A stretch of 64,000 bases of DNA from Bacteroidota bacterium. GTDB taxonomy: Bacteria > Bacteroidota > Bacteroidia > Bacteroidales > P3. The position numbers and the translations under genes were made by a program. Positions 1-8,068 of this stretch are shown here, in pieces. The stretch lies in the NCBI GenBank assembly GCA_023415495.1, contig JAEZKK010000018.1:124001-188000 (forward strand), given 5' to 3'. A model generated the notes under the pieces. That model was not told where the DNA came from. It did no database searches and saw only the letters and a program-made list of their open reading frames with translations. Each line of letters opens with the position of its first letter. Positions within the stretch are counted from its first letter, which is position 1.

Positions 1-775
1 GCTTAGAAGAGAGATGTTTCTTGGCAAATATTGCCATAGCGTTATAGAAGGTATAAACATAGTTTAAAGAGCCTTTTTTTGTGCTTTCTCCCTTATAGTG
101 AATTATCCTTGCCTTTGGAAAATAATAATTTTTATATCCCCCTTTGGTAATACGATAAGAAAGGTCTATATCCTCTCCATACATAAAATAATCCTCATCC
201 AAAAGCCCTACCTTATCTAAACATTCCTTACGCATAAGCATAAAAGCTCCAGCTAAAACATCAACTGGGTGTACCTCATCATAAGATAAATGCCCCATAT
301 AATAGCCCGCAAAGCGTTTGGAATTAGGGAAAAACTTAGTAAGCCCACTCATCTTGCAAAATGAAACCCAAGGAGTTGGGAAGCCTCTTTTACTCTCTGG
401 CAATAGCTTACCACTACCATCAATCATCTTAACGCCTAAGCCACCACAATCGGGAGTTGAGTCCATAAACTCTATGCATTTCTCAAAAGTATCCTCCTCA
501 ACAACAGTATCTGGGTTAAGCAATAGGATATACTCGCCCTTAGCAATTCTCATTGCCTGATTATTTGCCTTTGAGAAACCAACATTTTCCTTATTCTCAA
601 TTAATATAACCTCTGGAAATTTCTCCCTAAGCATCTTAAGAGAGTCATCCACAGAATTATTATCTACTACAAATATTTCAGAGTCTATATTCTTACAAGC
701 ATCCCTAACCGAGTATAGACAATGCTCAAGAAAATAAGCTACATTATAATTTACGATAACAATTGATAGTTTCAT
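1..775 (-). CDS. Family 2 glycosyltransferase (C-terminus cut off by window edge)
   Basis: The reverse strand is open from an ATG at 775 to the window edge, giving 258 codons without a stop. The start, MKLSIVIVNYNV, is the nucleotide-binding strand of a GT-A fold. It is followed by VDNNSVDDS, NVGFSKANNQAM and the metal-binding region LLLNPDTVV, and later by the acceptor-side motif GEDIDLSYR. This is the rhamnosyltransferase-like branch of GT2, which transfers sugar from a nucleotide sugar to a cell-surface polysaccharide; the substrate cannot be told from sequence. A TATCTTTG promoter element lies about 30 bp upstream on the same strand (806-813). The gene is divergent from the TerB/DnaJ gene. 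Family assignment is secure; the C-terminal end is not visible. Confidence 0.93.
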   Translation of the reverse strand, partial: MKLSIVIVNYNVAYFLEHCLYSVRDACKNIDSEIFVVDNNSVDDSLKMLREKFPEVILIENKENVGFSKANNQAMRIAKGEYILLLNPDTVVEEDTFEKCIEFMDSTPDCGGLGVKMIDGSGKLLPESKRGFPTPWVSFCKMSGLTKFFPNSKRFAGYYMGHLSYDEVHPVDVLAGAFMLMRKECLDKVGLLDEDYFMYGEDIDLSYRITKGGYKNYYFPKARIIHYKGESTKKGSLNYVYTFYNAMAIFAKKHLSSK

Positions 776-805
776 TAGTCAAGAATAATAGTGTTTTCCG
801 ATTTG

Positions 806-813
806 CAAAGATA
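806..813 (-). promoter_or_regulatory. Bacteroidota -7 box for the glycosyltransferase
   Basis: CAAAGATA on the plus strand reads TATCTTTG on the minus strand, matching the Bacteroidota TAnnTTTG -7 element, about 30 bp before the ATG at 775. No clear -33 TTTG is seen at the ideal distance. Confidence 0.55.
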
Positions 814-853
814 ATTTTTTTAAACAATAAACGGAAATGAAAAATGAAAAAGG

Positions 854-861
854 TATATTTG
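854..861 (+). promoter_or_regulatory. Bacteroidota -7 box for the TerB/DnaJ gene
   Basis: TATATTTG matches TAnnTTTG and sits 20 bp before the ATG at 882, implying a very short leader. Confidence 0.55.
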
Positions 862-881
862 CAAATTAAAATGATGAATAT

Positions 882-1598
882 ATGGGTATATTAAGATGGA
901 TTACCTCCATTGCTGGAGCCTTACTTGGAGGAGGTATACTTGGAGGTGTTATTGGCTATGCAGCAGGGTCTTTCCTTGAAAAACTAATTAGCAAGGAATA
1001 CCAGGGAGTAAGCAAAGAGGCTGGAGATTTCTCAGTTAGTTTATTAGTTCTTGCTGCCTCAGTAATGAAGGCAGACAATAGGGTTATGCGTTCGGAATTG
1101 AATTATGTAAAGGATTTCCTAACAAGACAAATGTCGGAGGAAATGGCTCAAAACCGTTTAGAAATACTTCGAGAGCTATTGAAAAGAGATATTGATTTGA
1201 CTGAGGCTTGCCATAAGATACGCTCCCTTATGACATACTCATCAAGACTTCAACTCCTACACTTCTTGTTTGGAATTGCTAATGTGGACGAGGCTTGCTC
1301 TCAAAAAGAAAGAGATACAATTAACGAAATTGCTTATCTTTTAGGGATGAGTAGTGCTGACTTTAAGACCATAGAGGCAATGTATTTCAAGAGTAAGGAT
1401 TCATCTTATACTATTTTACAGGTTGATAGAAATGCTACTGATAAGGAAATTAAGAATGCATATAGAAAGCTTGCAATTAAGTATCACCCTGATAAGGTTG
1501 CAAGTCTTGGACAAGAAGCTCAAAAGGCAGCAAATTCAAAGTTCCAAGAGATAAATAATGCATACGAAGAGATTAAGAAAGAAAGGAATATTGCCTGA
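882..1598 (+). CDS. TerB-like / DnaJ-domain (DjlA-like) membrane-associated co-chaperone
   Basis: 238 residues. A glycine-rich hydrophobic N-terminus (residues about 5-30) could be a membrane anchor. Residues about 45-160 form an acidic helical TerB-like region (LAASVMKADNRVMRSELNYVKDFL, in the style of tellurite-resistance TerB). Residues 170-238 are a J domain with the diagnostic HPD tripeptide (KYHPDK) and the preceding AYRKLAIKY helix. This is the order found in DjlA, which stimulates DnaK ATPase at the inner membrane. The stop is 2 bp before the next gene, so the two are probably co-transcribed. The domain call is firm; the partner chaperone role is inferred from the family. Confidence 0.9.
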   Translation: MGILRWITSIAGALLGGGILGGVIGYAAGSFLEKLISKEYQGVSKEAGDFSVSLLVLAASVMKADNRVMRSELNYVKDFLTRQMSEEMAQNRLEILRELLKRDIDLTEACHKIRSLMTYSSRLQLLHFLFGIANVDEACSQKERDTINEIAYLLGMSSADFKTIEAMYFKSKDSSYTILQVDRNATDKEIKNAYRKLAIKYHPDKVASLGQEAQKAANSKFQEINNAYEEIKKERNIA

Positions 1599-1600
1599 TT

Positions 1601-3688
1601 ATGATAAGTGAATACTCCCTATGGTGGTTGATACCAATATTAATTATTAGTGTATTAGCAAGTGCTTTACTCTATTATTTTCCTAAGAAGAAACTATTTA
1701 CAAAAAGACAAAACATAATACTTTTCTCTCTAAGGTTTCTCTCTGTTTTTCTTATACTATCATTGATTATATTCCCAATTATCAATAATAGAACCCAAAG
1801 AATAGAGAAACCAATAATAGTATTTGCTCAAGACAATTCCTCATCTATCCTTAAAACAAAGGACTCTATTTATTATAAAGAGAAATACAAAAAAGAAGTA
1901 GAAAAAATTATAAGGGAATTAGACAAGGATTACGATATAAGATTAATAGGTTTTGGAGATAAAACAAAGGAGATAAAATCATTATATAAAGAAATAATCT
2001 ATAATGATTATGCTACTGATATAAGCAATCTATTTAATGATATTGAAGAGAAGTACTACAATTCAAATCTTAGTGGAGTTGTTTTGTTAAGCGATGGTAT
2101 AATCAATAAGGGAGGAAATTCTACACATTTTTCAAAGGAATCTTCTTACCCAATCTATACAATAGCTCTTGGAGATACAACACAAAGAAAGGATTTAATG
2201 ATATCCAACCTAAGGTATAATAAGTTTGCCTTCTCTGGCAATCAATTCCCTTTAGAGATAATTATTAACGCCTATAAGTCAAAGAATAATTCTTCAAGAG
2301 TAAGTATATTATCCCAAGGCAAGACTATTTTTCAAGAAAGGTTTAATATTGACGAAGATAATTATTCAAAAACCTTTACCCATTTACTTCAAAGCACAAC
2401 TCCAGGCATTAATAAATTTACTATAAGCCTTGATATAATTGAGAACGAAAGCATAATAGCAAATAATAAGAGGGATATATTTATTGAAGTATTAGACTCA
2501 AAACAAAAAGTATTAATACTTGCACAAAGCCCTCATGCTGATATTTCCTCAATAAAGCAAAGCATAGAGAAGAATGAGAACTACGAGGTGGAGAGCCAGA
2601 TATATAAGCGTCTTGCTGATAATATAAAAGACTATAGTCTTGTTGTTCTACATCAAATTCCTACTAATAACGCTCAAGATCTTAAAGATATAGAAAGAAT
2701 TAGAGAATTAAATATACCTATATTGTATATTATAGGTTCTAAGACCAATCTAAGCAATTTCAATAAGCTAAACACTGGAATTAGGATAACTACTCTTAGG
2801 AATAACCAAAACGAGGCATTAGCCAATTATAATACTAATTTCTCTCAATTCTCAATAACTAAAGAAACTCAGGAAATTATCTCCGACTTTCCTCCCTTGC
2901 TCTCTCCCTTTGGTAATTACGACATAGGAGGAAACCTTAATATATTAGCTTATCAAAGCATAGCTAATGTGAAAACTAAGTATCCACTAATTGCTTTTGC
3001 TAATAATACCTCCAACAAGGAAGCATTTATAATAGGAGAGGGAGTATTTCGTTGGAGATTGCAGAACTATCTAATAAGTGAAAATCATAAAGCATTTGAT
3101 GAGATAATTTCCAAGACTATACAGTATATTACTATAACCAAGAACACCAAGCCCCTTAGACTAATACATAATGAGATTTACTCCGAAAATGAACCCGTAA
3201 ATATAGATGCAGAGCTATATAACGAAAGTTTTGAGCTAATCAATACTCCAGAGGTAAAGCTTAGATTAAGGAATAAAGAAAGAGGAAGCTTTGAGTATGA
3301 TTTTGGCAAGACCAATAATGCCTACCACCTAAACCTTGGATTATTACCTTCAGGCACCTATGAATTAGAGGCTATAACTAATTTTGCTAATAAAACCCTA
3401 AAGGACAATTCCACCCTAATAGTATCCAGCCTTAACCTTGAGGAGATAGATTTAAAAGCAAATCATAACTTATTATTTAACCTCTCGAACCAAAGCTCAG
3501 GTAAGTTTTACACAAAAGACAATATGCAAGAAATAGTAAAGGATATAAAAGCAAACAAAGAAATACTACCTGTAATATACACCGACACTAAAAGAACAAG
3601 GTTAATAGATTTATGGTGGTATATGGGGATAATTATATTACTCCTAAGCACGGAATACTTCCTGAGAAAATACTTTAACGGAATATAA
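1601..3688 (+). CDS. von Willebrand A-like membrane protein
   Basis: 695 residues. Two membrane helices at the N-terminus (about 7-28 and 40-62) are followed by a VWA-like domain with an intact MIDAS start (DNSSS near residue 79) and VVLLSDG near residue 160. A long periplasmic-type region follows, then a final helix (LWWYMGIIILLLSTEYFLRKYF) with a short basic tail. This layout is common in Bacteroidota in proteins related to the Bat aerotolerance group, but I do not recognise a named member. It starts 2 bp after the J-domain gene. A metal-dependent protein-binding role is inferred from the MIDAS residues only. Confidence 0.75.
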   Translation: MISEYSLWWLIPILIISVLASALLYYFPKKKLFTKRQNIILFSLRFLSVFLILSLIIFPIINNRTQRIEKPIIVFAQDNSSSILKTKDSIYYKEKYKKEVEKIIRELDKDYDIRLIGFGDKTKEIKSLYKEIIYNDYATDISNLFNDIEEKYYNSNLSGVVLLSDGIINKGGNSTHFSKESSYPIYTIALGDTTQRKDLMISNLRYNKFAFSGNQFPLEIIINAYKSKNNSSRVSILSQGKTIFQERFNIDEDNYSKTFTHLLQSTTPGINKFTISLDIIENESIIANNKRDIFIEVLDSKQKVLILAQSPHADISSIKQSIEKNENYEVESQIYKRLADNIKDYSLVVLHQIPTNNAQDLKDIERIRELNIPILYIIGSKTNLSNFNKLNTGIRITTLRNNQNEALANYNTNFSQFSITKETQEIISDFPPLLSPFGNYDIGGNLNILAYQSIANVKTKYPLIAFANNTSNKEAFIIGEGVFRWRLQNYLISENHKAFDEIISKTIQYITITKNTKPLRLIHNEIYSENEPVNIDAELYNESFELINTPEVKLRLRNKERGSFEYDFGKTNNAYHLNLGLLPSGTYELEAITNFANKTLKDNSTLIVSSLNLEEIDLKANHNLLFNLSNQSSGKFYTKDNMQEIVKDIKANKEILPVIYTDTKRTRLIDLWWYMGIIILLLSTEYFLRKYFNGI

Positions 3689-3794
3689 TATTAGGATTTC
3701 TTTAAACACATTTGTTTACATATTAATACCAAAGCAATAAGTTTAAATTTATATCAAGAAAGAATTTATTAAAGTCAAACTTTAAAGTTTTTTT

Positions 3795-3917
3795 CTTTGA
3801 TTTCAAAGTATTCTTCTTTGAATCCAATCTCACTATGGTAGCTACCATAGCAGTATTATGGTAGCTACCACACGACCTTTATGGTACCTACCACACGCCC
3901 CTTATGGTAGGTACCAT
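3795..3917. repeat. Phased palindrome array A (4 x 23 bp)
   Basis: Four 14-bp units start at 3835, 3858, 3881 and 3904, exactly 23 bp apart: ATGGTAGCTACCAT, ATGGTAGCTACCAC, ATGGTACCTACCAC and ATGGTAGGTACCAT. The 9-bp spacers differ. Just upstream, CTTTGA motifs at 3795 and 3816 are 21 bp apart, the first inside the palindrome CTTTGATTTCAAAG. The sequence directly before unit 1 (TTTGAATCCAATCTCA) is nearly the same as that before array C. The array lies between two convergent genes, so it is not an obvious operator of either. A homologous copy lies at 62724-62806. Confidence 0.9.
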
Positions 3918-3980
3918 AATGTACTTTTAGAAAAATAGTGATTTTCTTTAGGAAATAACGAACTCATTCCCTTGCACATG

Positions 3981-3988
3981 CAAAGATA
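3981..3988 (-). promoter_or_regulatory. Possible minus-strand promoter facing array A
   Basis: CAAAGATA (TATCTTTG on the minus strand) lies 64 bp to the right of array A and would direct transcription through it. The same box, in the same relative place, flanks the homologous array at 62.7 kb. No ORF follows on this strand, so if active it would make a non-coding RNA antisense to the end of the VWA-like gene. Confidence 0.35.
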
Positions 3989-4086
3989 AGCAAAATACTT
4001 GAATTATCGAGTAAATTATAGTTATTTTTTCACTTCCTTTCTAACCCTATTTATTCTCTTTAATAGTAATGTTTATTAATAAAAGA

Positions 4087-4116
4087 AAAAGCCCTGAAGG
4101 ATTATTCAGGGCTTTT
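4087..4116. terminator. Bidirectional rho-independent terminator
   Basis: Stem AAAAGCCCTGAA (4087-4098) pairs with TTCAGGGCTTTT (4105-4116) around a 6-nt loop. The A- and T-runs on either side suit both the VWA-like gene and the convergent 4138-5406 gene. Confidence 0.85.
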
Positions 4117-4137
4117 CTAATTGTTGTTTATTAGAAA

Positions 4138-5406
4138 CTATCTTTGGATTTGTCTTTGTTTTGATGAGTTTTTATTATCAGTTTTTGTTTCCTTTTTAAT
4201 TTGAACTCTCTTAGTTTCTGAATTAGTTTTTTTATTGTTAGCTTCTTTCTTTATAGTTCGATTAGTTTCCTTTTTTGTTTCTCTACTGCTTTGAACATCT
4301 TTGGAGCTTCTTGTTGTTCTTTTTGGTTCAACTCTTTGCTCTTGAGGAGTCTTCTTATCTGCATTTACATTTCTTCTTTGAGTTTTTGAAGGATCGTAAA
4401 CAGGTTCCTTTAATCTCGCTTTAGGTGGGTTAACTCTCTTGAATGGAGAGCTTTCTTGTTTAGTTGTAGTAGTATTATTAGTACGAGTATCAATAATCTT
4501 CTTGTCCTCAACCTTTCTTGGTTCAATTAGCTTTATCTCTTGTTTTGTATTATTATTAAGTGTTCTTGAGAAAGTATTTGCATTTTCCTTGTTTCTGGAA
4601 ATAATCTCGCTCTTGTTCTTTAATTCCTTATCATTAAATCTAACACTTGAATTTTCATTCTTAAATTCTCTATCTAACTCTTCGTCTTGAGGTAATTGAG
4701 AAAGTAAGGCTTTTTCGTTTTTGTCGAAATAGTTATCGTAGTTTAAGTTCTTGAAATTACCTGTGTTTCTTCCAGAACCTCCTTGGTTAGTTAAATGACC
4801 TGTTTGAAGTGAACCACCTGAGGTGTTGTTTGGATTAAATTGGCTTCTTCCACCTACTTCACTTCCTCTTCCACTATTATTATTACCACTATTATTACTA
4901 TGATAGTAAGGAGAGTTATTATTTCCATAATTATTGCTATTGCCTTGGTAATACCTATTATAATAGCTGTTATAGTTTCCGTGATAATGGTTGTTTGGGT
5001 AACGATTTGGATTATAGTATGGATTTCTTCCATAGCTTCTACTCCAACCATAATTATTATAGTAATAATAGTCCCAATACATATCGCAGTCGTCAATAAC
5101 TCTTAGAGCATATTCTCTTGCTCTAAGTGAATAATGAATTGCTTTATTATAATTTCTTCTTTGCATTAATCTATATGCATAGTCGTTATAATAAACAGCT
5201 CTTGAGAGCATTTCACCTTGCCAATAGTCGTAGTAATTGGAGATTTCATAAGCCTCATCGATAATAAAGGCAGTTTTGTTAATTACCTTCTTTGTATTGC
5301 CTTTATTAAATCTAAAAGCGTTAGCCTCTTGACTAAAAACAATTAATCCTAATATTAGTACACCTAACCTTAAGGCATTTCTAACTAATTTTTTCTTTGC
5401 TTTCAT
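4138..5406 (-). CDS. Asn/Tyr-rich exported protein with basic C-terminal tail, unknown function
   Basis: The ATG at 5406 gives a clear signal peptide (MKAKKKLVRNALRLG, hydrophobic core, cleavage near SQEANA); a GTG at 5448 would add 14 residues in front and is unlikely. Residues about 35-100 resemble a helical pair of repeats (QRRNYNKAIHYSLRAREYALRV, TPR-like spacing). These are followed by about 70 residues dominated by Asn, Tyr, Gly and Ser, and then a very Lys/Thr/Arg-rich tail to the end. No catalytic motif is visible. Low complexity on the minus strand also produces hydrophobic shadow frames on both strands. I cannot assign a function; a surface or cell-wall-associated structural role is only a guess. 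Confidence 0.7.
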   Translation of the reverse strand: MKAKKKLVRNALRLGVLILGLIVFSQEANAFRFNKGNTKKVINKTAFIIDEAYEISNYYDYWQGEMLSRAVYYNDYAYRLMQRRNYNKAIHYSLRAREYALRVIDDCDMYWDYYYYNNYGWSRSYGRNPYYNPNRYPNNHYHGNYNSYYNRYYQGNSNNYGNNNSPYYHSNNSGNNNSGRGSEVGGRSQFNPNNTSGGSLQTGHLTNQGGSGRNTGNFKNLNYDNYFDKNEKALLSQLPQDEELDREFKNENSSVRFNDKELKNKSEIISRNKENANTFSRTLNNNTKQEIKLIEPRKVEDKKIIDTRTNNTTTTKQESSPFKRVNPPKARLKEPVYDPSKTQRRNVNADKKTPQEQRVEPKRTTRSSKDVQSSRETKKETNRTIKKEANNKKTNSETKRVQIKKETKTDNKNSSKQRQIQR

Positions 5407-5485
5407 TGTAGTATTTGTTAAATTAATTTCTTTTAATACCCTAAACACAATAAGCGTGCCAAAAGACTATAATCAATATTGTCTA

Positions 5486-6661
5486 TTAAAAAATATATTT
5501 ATCTATATCCTTTTCCTCAATCTGTTTTTCACAAAGAATAGCAAGCCTTTCAATAGAGTTTTTCAATTCTCTAACGTTTCCGCTCCAATCTCTTTCTTGT
5601 AATTTTTTGATTGCTCCTTTTGTGATTTTTGGAGTCTGGATATTTGTTTCTTTGGAATAGGAGTCTAAGAAATAATCAATCAATAAAGGAATATCTTCTT
5701 TTCTCTCTCTTAGGGCAGGAACTCTTATAACTATTACTGAAAGCCTATGATAAAGGTCTTCACGGAAATTCCCCTTCGATATCTCTTCTTTTAAATCCTT
5801 ATTAGTAGCTGCAATTACTCTAACATTAACAGAAATATCTTTTTCACCACCAACTCTGTTTATCTTGTTTTCCTGCAAGGCTCTTAAAACCTTTGCTTGT
5901 GCAGATAGGCTCATATCCCCAATCTCATCCAAGAAAAGAGTCCCTCCATCAGCCTGCTCAAAATTACCCTTTCTTTGTTTTATTGCTGAGGTAAAAGCTC
6001 CTTTTTCATGTCCAAACAATTCGCTTTCGATTAATTCAGAAGGGATAGCAGCACAATTAACCTCAATAAAAACATTATTCTTTCTTTGGCTTATTTGGTG
6101 AAGTGCTTTAGCAACTAATTCCTTACCAGTTCCATTTTCTCCAGTTACAAGCACCCTTGCATCAGTTAGCCCAACCTTTTCAATAAAGCCAAACATCTCC
6201 TTCATAGGCTTACTTTGCCCAATTATTGAATCAAATACATTATTATTAGATTTGTCTTTTGAGACTTTTGCTTTATTTACTTTATTGTTTTCATTTCTTT
6301 CTATTACTGTACTTGGAGAGTTTTCATTAAGAATACTTATTAATTTATTCAAATCAATAGGCTTCTCAATATAATCAATAGCTCCTTTTTTCAAACATTC
6401 CACAGCAGTTTCTATAGTCCCATGACCACTAATCATACAGAAATTAACCTCTTTTGCTTCCATGCTCTTGGATAAAACCTCAATCCCATCCATCTTAGGC
6501 ATCTTGATATCACAGAACACAAGGTCATATTCATTCTTTAATATCATATCCAAGCCATTCTTTCCATCCACAGCTTCCTCAACACTATGCCCCTCATATT
6601 CTATTATATCTCGCATAGAATAGCGGATAGACTTCTCATCATCAATAATTAATATCTTCAT
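5486..6661 (-). CDS. NtrC-like sigma-54-type response regulator lacking a DNA-binding domain
   Basis: 391 residues. The N-terminal receiver domain has acidic DD at 7-8, phosphoacceptor D51 (LVFCDIKMP) and the conserved lysine in IEKP. The AAA+ domain has Walker A GENGTGKE, the sigma-54 contact loop as GAFTSA rather than GAFTGA, Walker B GGTLFLDEIGD, and the arginine-finger region down to the WSGNVRELKN sensor II. The chain stops about 20 residues later, where NtrC/NtrX proteins normally carry a Fis-type helix-turn-helix. It starts 5 bp after the arginase-fold gene, so the two probably form an operon. ATPase and sigma-54 contact are likely from family knowledge; direct promoter binding is not supported. 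Confidence 0.9.
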   Translation of the reverse strand: MKILIIDDEKSIRYSMRDIIEYEGHSVEEAVDGKNGLDMILKNEYDLVFCDIKMPKMDGIEVLSKSMEAKEVNFCMISGHGTIETAVECLKKGAIDYIEKPIDLNKLISILNENSPSTVIERNENNKVNKAKVSKDKSNNNVFDSIIGQSKPMKEMFGFIEKVGLTDARVLVTGENGTGKELVAKALHQISQRKNNVFIEVNCAAIPSELIESELFGHEKGAFTSAIKQRKGNFEQADGGTLFLDEIGDMSLSAQAKVLRALQENKINRVGGEKDISVNVRVIAATNKDLKEEISKGNFREDLYHRLSVIVIRVPALRERKEDIPLLIDYFLDSYSKETNIQTPKITKGAIKKLQERDWSGNVRELKNSIERLAILCEKQIEEKDIDKYIF

Positions 6662-6666
6662 AATTC

Positions 6667-7845
6667 TTAAATCATCATTTTATTATACGCCATAAGCCAA
6701 CGCATTGGAATCTCATTATTTAGAGCTGTTTTATAATCCTCATAGGAGCAAGGTACAAGATAATGTTTCTCGTACTTGATTAGTTTATCATTTGTGCAAG
6801 GAACCTCCATCCACCATCTCTCACTTTTCTTACTCTTATAGAATACTATAACATGAGAGTTATTATTTATCGATACATGGAATTTCTTATAAGCACTCTT
6901 ATCTTTATATGGGAAATCATGTTTTCTCCATAGGTATCCATCGATAAAATACCATATTGCATGAGCTATAACATGAGCGGTTTGCCCATCTCTATCATAT
7001 CTTGGATTAGCCTCATAGAACCCAATTGAAGTACATTTATCGCTCATCCCAGCATATCTAACTAATTTGCAGAGTTCCTCTCCGTAAAGCCCATGAGGAG
7101 AGGCATTGCCATTACCAGGAGCATCGCTTTGACGAACACTTCCTATATCCACATTTACCATATCGGCATTACGTATAAGAGGTTCAATATTATCAATATT
7201 ATCCTGAACCTTACCTAAACGAATAGTCTCGAAGAAGAGATTATTCATAAGTTCTAATATGTCCTTATCAACAAAATAAGTTTGGTGAGAGCAGGAGGTA
7301 AAATTAAATACATAATTAGGCTCTCTACATACCATATTCATTATATGATTCTGCGAATTAAATACATCCATATCCCCTCCAAAGTCTATTCTTGAGTCAA
7401 TATTAAATATATTTATTATCTGTCCAATACTTTCATAACCCTTATAATTACCATAACATATATCACCGCTTCCTCCAAGAATAATAGGAATAACTCTATA
7501 TCTTAATAATTCCGAAATTACATCACCCAAGGCATGATATGTGTCGTTTGGAGTTTGCCCTATTCTAAGATTACCCAAGTCAATTATATTAATATTATCT
7601 CCATGTGGATATAAATCATAGAGGTGTTTACGGATTTGATTAGGAGAAAGGCTTGTCCCCGAATTATTTACTGCATTTCTTTCTTCTCCCACACCCAAAA
7701 TAGCAAGAGAGGCGTTATCTAAAGATGGGAAACCTTTAATATTGCTATTAATATGGATACTATGACCTAATTTAATATTAATTTCATCTTTGAAAAACCT
7801 AAAATCTTCTATGTTAATTGGTTCAAAATAAATACTTAAATCCAT
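6667..7845 (-). CDS. Arginase/formimidoylglutamase-fold protein with degenerate metal site
   Basis: 392 residues, the arginase (ureohydrolase) fold as found in Bacteroidota formimidoylglutamase-like proteins. The usual manganese ligands are altered: GGDHS appears as GGSGD, the DAHxD segment as NIDSRIDFGGD, and the SxDxDxxDP segment as VNVDIGSVRQSDAPG. The C-terminal 90 residues (WRKHDFPYKDKS onward) lie beyond the core fold. Because HutH is also in this window, a histidine-degradation role is tempting, but the missing histidines argue against ordinary catalysis. It may be structural or bind a different substrate. It is upstream of the NtrC-like regulator on the same strand. Confidence 0.75.
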   Translation of the reverse strand: MDLSIYFEPINIEDFRFFKDEINIKLGHSIHINSNIKGFPSLDNASLAILGVGEERNAVNNSGTSLSPNQIRKHLYDLYPHGDNINIIDLGNLRIGQTPNDTYHALGDVISELLRYRVIPIILGGSGDICYGNYKGYESIGQIINIFNIDSRIDFGGDMDVFNSQNHIMNMVCREPNYVFNFTSCSHQTYFVDKDILELMNNLFFETIRLGKVQDNIDNIEPLIRNADMVNVDIGSVRQSDAPGNGNASPHGLYGEELCKLVRYAGMSDKCTSIGFYEANPRYDRDGQTAHVIAHAIWYFIDGYLWRKHDFPYKDKSAYKKFHVSINNNSHVIVFYKSKKSERWWMEVPCTNDKLIKYEKHYLVPCSYEDYKTALNNEIPMRWLMAYNKMMI

Positions 7846-7904
7846 TGTCTTGCATGTTTAATTAGCTTGTAAAATTACAAAAATAATTTGAATTACCTCT
7901 TAGC

Positions 7905-7921
7905 TTAACATCCACTTAACA
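7905..7921 (+). promoter_or_regulatory. Candidate Pho box
   Basis: Two copies of TTAACA start at 7905 and 7916, an 11-bp direct repeat of the kind bound by PhoB/PhoP-family regulators (the Bacillus PhoP site is tandem TTNACA with about 5 bp between copies). It lies 54 bp upstream of the -7 box of the phosphate porin gene, and the locus encodes its own PhoB-like regulator. The function is inferred. Confidence 0.5.
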
Positions 7922-7974
7922 TAAAGGTAACCGAAAAAACACATATTCTTTACTCTCTCTTAATACTGTAGATA

Positions 7975-7982
7975 TAATTTTG
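7975..7982 (+). promoter_or_regulatory. -7 box of the phosphate locus promoter
   Basis: TAATTTTG matches TAnnTTTG. It is 86 bp before the porin ATG. No good -33 TTTG is present at the usual spacing, which fits a promoter that depends on an activator. Confidence 0.55.
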
Positions 7983-8068
7983 CAGTGTGAAAAGAAAGAA
8001 ATAATCACATTTATAAAAGATATAAATTAATTAGAAACAAAATTAGATAATTAAAACAAGAAATTAAG

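Noticed and set aside
4439..5106. Hydrophobic ORFs on both strands within the Asn/Tyr-rich gene
   Set aside because: Repetitive AAT/TAT codons in the real gene give Ile/Val-rich shadow frames; no independent start or promoter is visible.
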